Source: Parasphingorhabdus cellanae
GTDB taxonomy: Bacteria > Pseudomonadota > Alphaproteobacteria > Sphingomonadales > Sphingomonadaceae
Assembly: GCF_017498565.1 (NCBI RefSeq)
Contig: NZ_CP071794.1
Location: forward strand, 558,001 to 622,000
Reading direction: 5' to 3'
DNA: 64,000 bases
The notes beneath the pieces were generated by a model that was given only the letters and a program-made list of their open reading frames with translations, was not told the origin of the DNA and made no database searches. The position numbers were made by a program, and so were the translations under genes. This document shows, one piece after another, positions 52,303 to 60,350 of the stretch; the first letter of the stretch is position 1, and the number at the start of each line of letters is the position of its first letter.

Positions 52303-53166
52303 TCAATCGACTCGTTGAAGCAATGCGGCAATTGCGTCAAGCGAAGTTGGCTCTTCCAAACTGGGCGCATGGCCGACGCGGGGAACGGTAACCAGTTCCC
52401 CTTGCTCCAATACACTCAGCATCTTCTTTGCCGTCGCGTCGCTGAACAGATCCGACAACTCGCCGCGCAGGATAAGCGTGGGGATGTTCTTCAAGGCTTC
52501 CAGCATCCGCCACATCGCTGCATTATCCCCGCCTTTGCGCTCAAACGGTTCCGATATTTTCATATCATAGTCCAGCTTGATCCGACCGGAACTATTCATC
52601 CGATAGACTTTCTTTGCAAACACGATCCAGTCTTTCAGGGTGTAATCTGGAAATATATCGCCGCCAGATTCAGCGAGATCGCGTGCAGCATGAGCCCAAG
52701 TGTCAAAACTACGCCCTTGCCCCACATATTCGCCGATCCTGTCCAGCCCACGTTGATCGATTTCGGGACCAATATCGTTGAGCAACGCACCTGCAACGCG
52801 GCCTGGATGCAGCGATGCCATAACCATCGTAACGATACCGCCTAATGATGTTCCAAAGAATATGGCTTCAGGGATTTCAATCTCATCCATCAGCTTCACA
52901 ATATCCGCGACATAGGACTTTGGGTTATAGGTCGTGCTATCTTTGGGATATTCACTCTCACCGCGCCCGCGCAAGTTGATCATGATGATACGTCGCTTAC
53001 CATTGATCCACTGCCCCAGATGTTCAAAATCACGGATATTGCGGGTTAAACCCGGCACGCAGAATATTGGCGTTTTTGTACTGGACGAAGGATAGTCGCG
53101 ATAATGTAGTTTCAAGTCGTCATCAGATTGCCAATACTGATCCTGATAAATTTTCTCTTCGGCCAT
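52303..53166 (-). CDS. Alpha/beta hydrolase
   Basis: This alpha/beta hydrolase-fold esterase or hydrolase is 287 aa. The nucleophile elbow is FFGTSLGG with Ser107; the oxyanion region is CVPGLTRN (about 36-43). LRGRGESEYP is the usual loop after strand 4. The catalytic His is in VPRVGHAPSL near the C-terminus and the Asp is probably in LRGELSDLFSDAT. There is no signal peptide, so it is cytoplasmic. Substrate unknown. It is divergent from selO with a 62-base gap. Confidence 0.9.
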   Translation of the reverse strand: MAEEKIYQDQYWQSDDDLKLHYRDYPSSSTKTPIFCVPGLTRNIRDFEHLGQWINGKRRIIMINLRGRGESEYPKDSTTYNPKSYVADIVKLMDEIEIPEAIFFGTSLGGIVTMVMASLHPGRVAGALLNDIGPEIDQRGLDRIGEYVGQGRSFDTWAHAARDLAESGGDIFPDYTLKDWIVFAKKVYRMNSSGRIKLDYDMKISEPFERKGGDNAAMWRMLEALKNIPTLILRGELSDLFSDATAKKMLSVLEQGELVTVPRVGHAPSLEEPTSLDAIAALLQRVD

Positions 53167-53228
53167 ATTTATGATTCATCCCCCGGTTATGACTTGCCGC
53201 TACCCCGATTAGTCCCCACTATCAGACA

Positions 53229-54629
53229 ATGCCATATAAACCGCAAGCCGAACCCACCAAATCTTCCTATCGCGCTGATGTCAAAATAACCGACCTGGGT
53301 GAAAAGATTGGAGATCCTGTCAGCGCAGCCCAATTTCCAAAGCATATCCTGCGCTTTCGCAATGATCGCTGGGATCAGACCGTTGGTTTGTCGGACCTCG
53401 ACCAAGAAGAGTGGCTCAATCATTTTGGCAGATTTGAAACCTTGCCAGACAATTTGGACCCTCCGCTGGCTTTGCGCTATCACGGCCATCAATTTCGCAA
53501 TTATAATCCTGACATTGGCGATGGCCGTGGGTTCCTATTTGCCCAGCTGCGCGACCACGAAAACCGGCTGATGGACCTGGCTACCAAAGGTTCCGGTACG
53601 ACGCCATGGAGCCGTTCGGGTGACGGGCGATTGACATTGAAAGGCGGTGTCAGGGAAATTCTGGCTACCGAGATGCTGGAAGCTCTTGGCGTTGAGACAT
53701 CCAAGACTTTCTCGCTTGTTCAAACGGGAGAGGAGCTTGAACGCGGCGATGAACCGTCCCCTACCCGCTCCGCCGTCATGACCCGGCTCAGCCACAGCCA
53801 TATCCGCTTCGGTACCTTTCAACGGATCGCTGCGGAACAGAATGAAGATCTAATGCACGCGCTGATCGACTATTGCCTCACCCATTTTTATGACGGCACG
53901 AAAACAGACAATCCCGCCACCGAGCTGTTTCAAAATGTTGCCACCAAAGGCGCGCAATTGGCTGCCAGTTATATGACAGCGGGGTTTGTTCACGGTGTCC
54001 TCAACACTGACAACATTAATGTCACAGGCGAGAGCTTTGACTATGGGCCCTGGCGTTTCACACCCTATTGGGAACCCGGCTTCACGGCCGCCTATTTTGA
54101 TCATGAGGGACTCTACTGTTTCGGCCGGCAACCCGAGGCCTTGCATTGGAACCTTGCCCAGTTGGCCAGCGCACTAAGGCTGGTTTGCGATAGTGATCCG
54201 TTGGTTGCAACACTGGAAGCTTTTCCAAAATCCTATGGCAAAGCGTTTACGGAACATTTCTGTTGGAGGTTGGGTGTCGAAAGCGAAGGTTTCGATAAAG
54301 ACAAACCTCTGGTCGTAGCAGCCGAGCAAGCACTAAGTTTGAAAACGGTAACGATTGATCAGTTTTTCCTGGACTGGGGCAAAGGCACATCCACTGAAGC
54401 GCAAGGTTATGATTCGGATGAATTCGACCTATTTGCGAAGGAGATGGCCAAACGAATGCCAAGCCGATCGTCAAATCACAATTATTGGCAATCAGACTCT
54501 CCCTGCTCGCTGCATATAGAAGAAGTCGAAACAATCTGGGAAGCGATCGCCGACAATGATGATTGGCAACCGTTAACCAGAAAAGTTGAGGCAATAAGAA
54601 ATATGGGCAAGGCACTTAGAGGTTTGTAA
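53229..54629 (+). CDS. selO: Protein adenylyltransferase SelO (YdiU family)
   Basis: This is a pseudokinase-fold enzyme that transfers AMP from ATP to Ser, Thr or Tyr of proteins, with a role in redox stress in E. coli and mitochondria. It is 466 aa, slightly short for the family. Signatures: RYHGHQFRNYNPDIGDGRGF, DLATKGSGTTPWSRSGDGRL, GGVREILATEML, and the catalytic-type loop GFVHGVLNTDNINVTGESFDYGP. There is no in-frame UGA near the C-terminus, so it is not a selenoprotein. It is divergent from the alpha/beta hydrolase. Confidence 0.93.
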   Translation: MPYKPQAEPTKSSYRADVKITDLGEKIGDPVSAAQFPKHILRFRNDRWDQTVGLSDLDQEEWLNHFGRFETLPDNLDPPLALRYHGHQFRNYNPDIGDGRGFLFAQLRDHENRLMDLATKGSGTTPWSRSGDGRLTLKGGVREILATEMLEALGVETSKTFSLVQTGEELERGDEPSPTRSAVMTRLSHSHIRFGTFQRIAAEQNEDLMHALIDYCLTHFYDGTKTDNPATELFQNVATKGAQLAASYMTAGFVHGVLNTDNINVTGESFDYGPWRFTPYWEPGFTAAYFDHEGLYCFGRQPEALHWNLAQLASALRLVCDSDPLVATLEAFPKSYGKAFTEHFCWRLGVESEGFDKDKPLVVAAEQALSLKTVTIDQFFLDWGKGTSTEAQGYDSDEFDLFAKEMAKRMPSRSSNHNYWQSDSPCSLHIEEVETIWEAIADNDDWQPLTRKVEAIRNMGKALRGL

Positions 54630-54772
54630 CGGAACATAACTGGATGTAAGGAAGCCTTGGAAAGAAAATAGCTTCATGGTTACTGGATTTTTAAGCTGTA
54701 TCAGCTAGTTAGGGTTCGACCGAAGAAAGCCCTAAACCGGCTCCAATAGAATAATTTTGTAACGGATTGATT

Positions 54773-56185
54773 TTGACACAACTTATTTCAGTAGAGCCCG
54801 CGACAGGCGCAATCCTATGGCAAGGCGAAGCAGGAGATGCAGACGCTGCCGTTGCGAACGCACGGCAAGCCTGGCCGACCTGGGCAGCATTGCCGCTCAC
54901 GAAAAGAATAGAAGCGGTTCGCCGTTATTCCAATCGCATAAGAACGCAGTCGGAACAGCTTTCAGAATTGATCGCCCGGGAGACTGGAAAGCCAATTTGG
55001 GAATCCAGAACCGAAGTCGAAGCGGTCATCAATAAAATCGATATATCTGTCAGGGCCTATGCAGAACGCACCGCGCAACGACAATTGCCCAGCCAGCCAA
55101 ATATGCGCGCGGCGATGCGGCACAAACCGCACGGCGTATTGGCGGTGCTCGGCCCCTATAATTTTCCGGCCCACCTGCCGAACGGACATATCGTACCGGC
55201 GCTGATCGCTGGTAACGTTGTTGTCTTCAAGCCTTCGGAGAAAACGCCAGCTGTTGGAGCATTTCTGGTCGACGCTTTTTCTAAATCCGGCTTGCCTGAT
55301 GGAGTGGTAAACATCCTGCAAGGCGGCCCTGATGTTGGGAAAGCACTGACCGCAAACGACGACATTGACGGTGTATTGTTCACCGGCTCGGCACAAACCG
55401 GCGTCGCTCTCAACCGCCAGTTTGCATCGCGGCCGGACAAGATTCTGGCGCTGGAAATGGGCGGCAACAACCCGATCATTGTTTGGGATACCGATGACAT
55501 TCACAGTGCTGCCGTATTGGTGGTACAATCAGCATTTCTGTCCGCTGGGCAGCGCTGCTCTGCCGCAAGCCGGATGATCGTTAAAGACGAACTTTATGAT
55601 CGTGTGGTGAAAGAAGTGAAACGGATAGCAGATCGCCTGATTATCGATGAACCGTTCAGCAAACCTGCGCCGTTCATGGGGCCTGTTATAGACAATGAAG
55701 TCGCAGACGGACTGACTGAGAGCTTTCTCGCGTTGATGACCCATGGCGGCCGCCCCATCAAGCACATGGCGCGACCATTGGACGAACGCCCCTTTCTAAC
55801 ACCGGGTATTATTGACGTTACAGATATGGAGGAGCGACCTGATATTGAGCTGTTCGGTCCTATATTGCAGGTCATACGCGTTCCCGATTTCGAAAGCGCA
55901 ATAGCTGAGGCTAACAACACCCGATACGGCCTTTCCGCCGCTTTGATCGGCGGTAGCGCCAAGCAATATGATCAATTCTGGTCCAATAGCCGTGCCGGAA
56001 TTGTCAACTGGAACAAGATGACCGTTGGCGCTTCCTCTGAGGCCCCATTTGGCGGCATTGGTCTTTCCGGCAATCATCGCCCAAGCGCCTTCTATGCTGC
56101 GGATTATTGCGCCTATCCCGTCGTTTCGATGGAAGCGGAACAGACCCGGGCATCTATCGGCATTGGTTTAAAGGATGAAGACTAA
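54773..56185 (+). CDS. astD: Succinylglutamate-semialdehyde dehydrogenase AstD-like
   Basis: This NAD-dependent aldehyde dehydrogenase is about 470 aa. In the arginine succinyltransferase (AST) pathway AstD oxidises N-succinylglutamate semialdehyde. Catalytic residues: E228 in LALEMGGNNP and C262 in GQRCSAAS; FKPSEKTP and LFTGSAQTG bind the cofactor. The GGNNPIIVWD and SAGQRCSAAS spellings favour AstD over generic aldehyde dehydrogenases. TTG at 54773 follows CGGA by six bases, so it is preferred to TTG at 54767. The other ast genes are not here. Confidence 0.87.
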   Translation: MTQLISVEPATGAILWQGEAGDADAAVANARQAWPTWAALPLTKRIEAVRRYSNRIRTQSEQLSELIARETGKPIWESRTEVEAVINKIDISVRAYAERTAQRQLPSQPNMRAAMRHKPHGVLAVLGPYNFPAHLPNGHIVPALIAGNVVVFKPSEKTPAVGAFLVDAFSKSGLPDGVVNILQGGPDVGKALTANDDIDGVLFTGSAQTGVALNRQFASRPDKILALEMGGNNPIIVWDTDDIHSAAVLVVQSAFLSAGQRCSAASRMIVKDELYDRVVKEVKRIADRLIIDEPFSKPAPFMGPVIDNEVADGLTESFLALMTHGGRPIKHMARPLDERPFLTPGIIDVTDMEERPDIELFGPILQVIRVPDFESAIAEANNTRYGLSAALIGGSAKQYDQFWSNSRAGIVNWNKMTVGASSEAPFGGIGLSGNHRPSAFYAADYCAYPVVSMEAEQTRASIGIGLKDED

Positions 56186-56287
56186 ACCGAAGTCGACGCT
56201 GCGCTGACATCTGGTCAATAGTATATCTTAGGCCGCTAAAAAAACTTCTGCTTTGATAATGGCGGCTTACCGGCGCATATCGGCTTT

Positions 56288-57091
56288 ATGGAAAAAAATA
56301 GACCATCCCCAGAGCGCGCACCGACCAGAAATGGTATAGTCTATCTTGTTGGTGCTGGGCCCGGTGATCCCGAGCTGCTGACCTTGCGAGCTGCCCGGCT
56401 GTTATCTGAAGCTGACATCATCGTTCATGATGGGTTGGTTAGCGCTGATATATTGGCCATGGCACCAGAAAAAACCCAGCGGGTTTCGGTTGCCAAGCAG
56501 CGTTCTCGCCACAGCATGCCGCAAGAGGCGATCAACGCATTGTTGATCGCTCAAGCCCGGAAAGGCCATAAGGTCGTCCGGCTTAAGGGCGGCGATCCTT
56601 TTATTTTCGGCCGTGGTGGCGAAGAAGCAAGCGATTGCATCAAAGCCGGCGTCCAAGTGGAGGTCGTGCCCGGCATCAGTGCAGCCCTCGGCTGCGCGGC
56701 CCAAGCGAAAATACCGCTCACCCACCGCGATGCATCGAGTGCCGTTTCCTTCGTTGCAGGACAGTGCAAAGGACTGTCTGATCAGAACTGGTCAGGATTG
56801 GCTGGAAAAGGCCGTACGCTGGTTATTTATATGGGCGTTGCCAATGCTGAAGCGATTGTGGAAAAATTAATTGCCGACGGTGCATCGCCCGACTTGCCAG
56901 TAGCCGTGCTCGAAAACGGAACACGGGATGATTTCCGGGCGCTGCAGACATTGCTGACCGATCTTGGTGATCTCGTACAAAGAGAAAAGGTGAAGAGCCC
57001 TGCCCTGTTGGTGGTCGGCGAGGTTGCACGTTACGGTGACGCAACCGATAAATTTTTTGAATATGCGCAAATGGCGGGAGTGGAATTTTGA
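56288..57091 (+). CDS. cobA: Uroporphyrinogen-III C-methyltransferase (siroheme branch)
   Basis: This enzyme (SUMT) methylates uroporphyrinogen III twice with SAM to precorrin-2, the precursor of siroheme. It is 267 aa, with YLVGAGPGDPELLT (18-31), VRLKGGDPFIFGRGGEE (about 98-114), EVVPGISAALGCAAQAKIPLTHR and the closing VVGEVARYGD. It lacks the dehydrogenase/ferrochelatase half of CysG, so those steps need another gene. It opens the sulfate reduction operon: siroheme is the cofactor of the sulfite reductase two genes on. The stop overlaps the next start (TTGA). Confidence 0.93.
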   Translation: MEKNRPSPERAPTRNGIVYLVGAGPGDPELLTLRAARLLSEADIIVHDGLVSADILAMAPEKTQRVSVAKQRSRHSMPQEAINALLIAQARKGHKVVRLKGGDPFIFGRGGEEASDCIKAGVQVEVVPGISAALGCAAQAKIPLTHRDASSAVSFVAGQCKGLSDQNWSGLAGKGRTLVIYMGVANAEAIVEKLIADGASPDLPVAVLENGTRDDFRALQTLLTDLGDLVQREKVKSPALLVVGEVARYGDATDKFFEYAQMAGVEF

Positions 57092-57384
57092 AGATACTGA
57101 CCGGAAATGACTTGAAGACAGGTGATGTGACCTGGTGGACCGGCAGCGACTGGTCCCGCCATGTCGAAGATGCCATTGATGTCGGTGAGAATTTCGAAGG
57201 CATTCTGCAAGAGGAAGAAGCCGCGCGGCGGGTCAATGTGCCCTATGCGATCGAAGCTGAGATGACCGACGACGGCCCTCGCCCCGCCCATATCAAGGAT
57301 CGCGTGCGTGCATTGGGACCAACCGTAAGACCGGATTTAACATTAAAGCCAGCCGATCCTGAGGCTGGAAACTGGGTGATTTAG
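57088..57384 (+). CDS. DUF2849 family protein of the sulfite reductase operon
   Basis: This 98-aa soluble protein belongs to the DUF2849 family, which is almost always found next to sulfite reductase genes in alphaproteobacteria. It has two hydrophobic patches (KTGDVTWWTG, NVPYAIEAEM), an acidic middle and HIKDRVRALGPTVRPDL near the end. It starts with TTG overlapping the cobA stop, so translation is coupled. Its role is unknown; an assembly or regulatory aid for sulfite reductase is suggested only by context. Confidence 0.88.
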   Translation: MKILTGNDLKTGDVTWWTGSDWSRHVEDAIDVGENFEGILQEEEAARRVNVPYAIEAEMTDDGPRPAHIKDRVRALGPTVRPDLTLKPADPEAGNWVI

Positions 57385-57386
57385 CC

Positions 57387-59018
57387 ATGTATCAATATGA
57401 CAAATATGACCAGCAAATGGTCGATACGCGGGTTGCGGAATTTCGCGATCAGGTGGAACGCCGCCTCGCCGGTGAACTGACCGAAGACCAATTTAAACCC
57501 CTGCGGCTTATGAACGGTCTGTATCTGCAGCTGCACGCCTATATGCTGCGTGTCGCCATCCCCTATGGTACGCTCAACAGCAAACAGATGCGGATGCTCG
57601 GTCACATTGCGCGCAAATATGACCGCGATTACGGGCATTTTACCACCCGCCAGAATATTCAATATAACTGGATAAAGCTCGAAGATGCGCCAGATATCCT
57701 CGCCGACCTGGCATCGGTCGAGATGCATGCGATTCAGACTAGCGGTAACTGCATTCGCAATATCTCCTCTGACCAATATGCCGGGGCAGCGGCTGATGAA
57801 ATTGCCGATCCGCGCCCTTGGGCAGAAATCCTGCGTCAGTGGTCGAGCTTTCACCCTGAATTTTCTTATCTGCCCCGCAAATTCAAAATCGCGGTCATAG
57901 CCAGCGATGAAGATCGTGCGGCAATGCGCTTGCACGATATCGGCATTCAGCTGGTCCACAAGGATGGTGAATTAGGCGCGAAATTCTTCGTCGGCGGCGG
58001 TATGGGCCGAACGCCGATGATCGCTCCGGAAATCCGTGACTTTGTGCCTGCAGATGAACTGATCAGCTATGCCGAAGCCTGCCTGCGGGTCTATAACCGC
58101 TATGGACGGCGCGATAACAAATATAAAGCGCGGATCAAGATCCTCGTCCACGAACTGGGCAAGGAAGAATATACCCGTCAGGTCGAAGAAGAATTCGCCC
58201 ATATGAAGACATTGGGTCTTAACCCTCCCGTGGAAGAACTGGCCCGGATTACCGAATATTTTGCTGATCCTGCCTTTGACACCAATGCGAGCGACGATCT
58301 CGATCTATCGGATCCGGATTTCAACCTTTGGGTGGACCAGAACACGGTTGCCCATAAGCAACCTGGCTATGCCATTGCGACGATCAGTCTAAAACCAAAG
58401 AGCGGCATTCCCGGTGATGCTTCATCATCGCAGATTGATCTTATGGCCGATCTCGCCGAGCAATATAGCTTTGACGAAATGCGCGTTACGCACAGCCAGA
58501 ATATCGTTCTGCCCCATGTTAAAAAGAGCGATCTTTACGCATTATGGCAGAAACTGGATGAAGCCGGCTTGGCTCCTGCCAATCTCGACTTGATCACCGA
58601 CAGCATTGCCTGCCCTGGTCTCGATTATTGCAGCCTTGCCAATGCGCGCTCTATCCCGCTGGCACAGAAGATCAGCGAGCGGTTTGCCGATCTCGGTCGT
58701 CAGCGCGAATTGGGTGAGTTGAAGCTCAAAATTTCCGGCTGCATCAATGCTTGCGGACACCATCATGCAGGCCATATCGGCATATTGGGCGTCGACCGTA
58801 AAGGCACCGAAAATTACCAATTGCTGCTCGGTGGTTCGGCTGCGGAAGACACTAGCCTAGCCAAAATTACCGGCCCAGGCTTTAGCGAAGATGGCGTGAT
58901 TGACGCCATTGAAACCGTCACAGACCTCTATCTGAAAGAACGGCAAGAGGACGAACGGTTTATCGATACCTATCGGCGTGTCGGCATGGCTGCGTTCAAG
59001 GAGGCTATCTATGGTTGA
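57387..59018 (+). CDS. cysI: Assimilatory sulfite (nitrite) reductase hemoprotein
   Basis: This siroheme and 4Fe-4S enzyme reduces sulfite to sulfide with six electrons. The 543-aa protein has duplicated ferredoxin-like and siroheme-binding repeats (GHFTTRQNIQYNWI; MRVTHSQNIVLPHV). The cluster cysteines are CPGLDYCS (C-x5-C) and GCINACGHHH (C-x3-C) in the C-terminal half. Nitrite reductases of this family look alike, but the flanking DUF2849, DUF934 and cysH genes point to sulfite. It overlaps the DUF934 gene by 8 bases. Confidence 0.93.
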   Translation: MYQYDKYDQQMVDTRVAEFRDQVERRLAGELTEDQFKPLRLMNGLYLQLHAYMLRVAIPYGTLNSKQMRMLGHIARKYDRDYGHFTTRQNIQYNWIKLEDAPDILADLASVEMHAIQTSGNCIRNISSDQYAGAAADEIADPRPWAEILRQWSSFHPEFSYLPRKFKIAVIASDEDRAAMRLHDIGIQLVHKDGELGAKFFVGGGMGRTPMIAPEIRDFVPADELISYAEACLRVYNRYGRRDNKYKARIKILVHELGKEEYTRQVEEEFAHMKTLGLNPPVEELARITEYFADPAFDTNASDDLDLSDPDFNLWVDQNTVAHKQPGYAIATISLKPKSGIPGDASSSQIDLMADLAEQYSFDEMRVTHSQNIVLPHVKKSDLYALWQKLDEAGLAPANLDLITDSIACPGLDYCSLANARSIPLAQKISERFADLGRQRELGELKLKISGCINACGHHHAGHIGILGVDRKGTENYQLLLGGSAAEDTSLAKITGPGFSEDGVIDAIETVTDLYLKERQEDERFIDTYRRVGMAAFKEAIYG

Positions 59019-59436
59019 GGCAATCCGTTTTCGCGATGACGAAAGCCATGAAGAGCCAGCGGTTTCGCTTGAGGCATTTTTGGATCAATCCAATGCGACC
59101 GCCGTACGGATCGAAGCGGGCGAAGATGCTCGGCTGCTCCTCCCGTTGCTGGATCGCTTGGCCCTGATCGAAATCGACTTCCCGGTCTTTGGCGACGGTC
59201 GCGGCTATTCCGCAGCGCAAATCCTGCGTGAAGCCGGCTATATAGGCGAATTGCGGGCCAGCGGTGATGTGTTGGTCGATCAAATCGCCTATATGCGCCG
59301 CTGTGGCTTTGATGCATTCACGCCTGATGCGCCGATAGATGCCAAGGTCATGGACAAAGCGCTGGAGCTTTATGACGCAGTCTATCAAGGCACCACAGAC
59401 AGTCGCACGCCGATTTGGAAATTGCGTCATGGGTGA
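59011..59436 (+). CDS. DUF934 family protein of the sulfite reductase operon
   Basis: This 141-aa soluble protein of the DUF934 family is often annotated as an oxidoreductase probably involved in sulfite reduction. Recognisable parts are LIEIDFPVFGDGRGYSAAQIL (shorter core FPVFGDGRGYS), GELRASGDVLVDQI and RRCGFDAF. The frame can be read from 58978, but ATG 59011 follows AAGGAGGCTATCT, an ideal ribosome binding site. It overlaps cysI and cysH by 8 bases each, so all are translated together. Its biochemical role is not established. Confidence 0.9.
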   Translation: MVEAIRFRDDESHEEPAVSLEAFLDQSNATAVRIEAGEDARLLLPLLDRLALIEIDFPVFGDGRGYSAAQILREAGYIGELRASGDVLVDQIAYMRRCGFDAFTPDAPIDAKVMDKALELYDAVYQGTTDSRTPIWKLRHG

Positions 59437-60217
59437 GCCAGCACGCAAAATTGATATCATCGACGCGCGGCCTGATTTTACGCAGGCAGATGCCGACGCC
59501 CTGAATGCGCGCTTTGAAGGGGTGCATGCTTCAGCGATGCTGAAAGCCCTTTTCGAAGAAGATAATCTTGGTGAAGTGGCGGTTGTTTCTTCCTTTGGGA
59601 CCGAAAGTGCCGTTTTGCTGGACCTCGTGGCAAAAGCCGATCCCGCCATTCCGGTGACTTTTGTTGATACACTGAAAATGTTCCCCGAAACGCTGGAATA
59701 TCGCAAAACACTGATCCAAACTCTGGGCATTCAAAATGCGAATGTTGTGAAGCCGGACCCTGTTGTTCTTGCGGCCAAAGACGGGAATGAGCTGCGTTGG
59801 TCATTTGACCCTGATGGCTGCTGTGAAATCCGCAAGGTCGAGCCATTGGCACGCGCCAAGTCCGGTTTGAACAGCTGGATTTCAGGGCGCAAGGCCTTTC
59901 AATCGGTTACGCGCCAAAACCTGCCGCGCTTTGAAGTCGAAGACGGCCGGTTGAAAATCAACCCGCTAGGCGATTGGATCAAGGATGATCTCGAAGCCTA
60001 TTTTGAAGAGCATGACCTGCCCCGCCACCCGCTGGAAGAACAAGGCTATCTCTCCGTTGGCTGTGCACCTTGCACGTCCAAAGTCAAACCGGGCGAAGAC
60101 CCCCGGGCCGGCCGTTGGCGCGGTTGGGACAAGACCGAATGCGGTATTCATGAAGATGTTACGCCATTGCCGGCTCCGGAAGATGATGAAAGTGGCGCAA
60201 ACGATCCGATTTTTTAG
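59429..60217 (+). CDS. cysH: Adenylyl-sulfate reductase type CysH (thioredoxin-dependent)
   Basis: This reductase turns activated sulfate (APS or PAPS) into sulfite. The 262-aa protein has the nucleotide-binding loop SSFGTES at 54-60, two cysteine pairs C131-C132 (DGCCEIRK) and C212-x2-C215 (GCAPCTS), and the catalytic C238 in ECGIH. The cysteine pairs are the 4Fe-4S ligands of APS reductases and are missing from PAPS reductases like E. coli CysH. APS is therefore the likely substrate. The frame extends upstream to 59339 but ATG 59429 fits the family start. It ends the operon. Confidence 0.93.
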   Translation: MGEPARKIDIIDARPDFTQADADALNARFEGVHASAMLKALFEEDNLGEVAVVSSFGTESAVLLDLVAKADPAIPVTFVDTLKMFPETLEYRKTLIQTLGIQNANVVKPDPVVLAAKDGNELRWSFDPDGCCEIRKVEPLARAKSGLNSWISGRKAFQSVTRQNLPRFEVEDGRLKINPLGDWIKDDLEAYFEEHDLPRHPLEEQGYLSVGCAPCTSKVKPGEDPRAGRWRGWDKTECGIHEDVTPLPAPEDDESGANDPIF

Positions 60218-60310
60218 ACACTTCTACCGTTCGATTATCGGCTGCAAGAAGCCTTGTAACATAATGTAAATATATTTCATGGCGGGCCATTGTTGCGAAT
60301 GGAAGAAACA

Positions 60311-60343
60311 CCTATTTTGGAGGCTCCCCCTGTCCAAAATAGG
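60311..60343 (+). promoter_or_regulatory. Inverted repeat covering the ribosome binding site of the amine-oxidase-like gene
   Basis: Perfect 11-base arms CCTATTTTGGA (60311-60321) and TCCAAAATAGG (60333-60343) are separated by 11 bases. The AGGA ribosome binding site of the gene starting at 60351 begins inside the right arm. In RNA the arms could pair and hide the site; in DNA they could be a dimer operator. Confidence 0.6.
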
Positions 60344-60350
60344 ATAAAAA

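Noticed and set aside
52165..52845. 226-codon frame opposite a glycosyltransferase and hydrolase
   Set aside because: It spans two clear minus-strand genes; its sequence is low-information and Cys/His-rich in a random way.
53229..54629. Selenocysteine in SelO
   Set aside because: The frame ends at a normal stop with no in-frame TGA plus downstream hairpin, so this is a non-selenoprotein member.
56186..56287. Riboswitch before the siroheme operon
   Set aside because: The 102-base gap shows no conserved riboswitch core (such as a SAM or cobalamin box) that I can recognise.
59005..59730. 241-codon frame antisense to the DUF934 gene and cysH
   Set aside because: A mirror of well-supported plus-strand genes; no start signal or recognisable domain.
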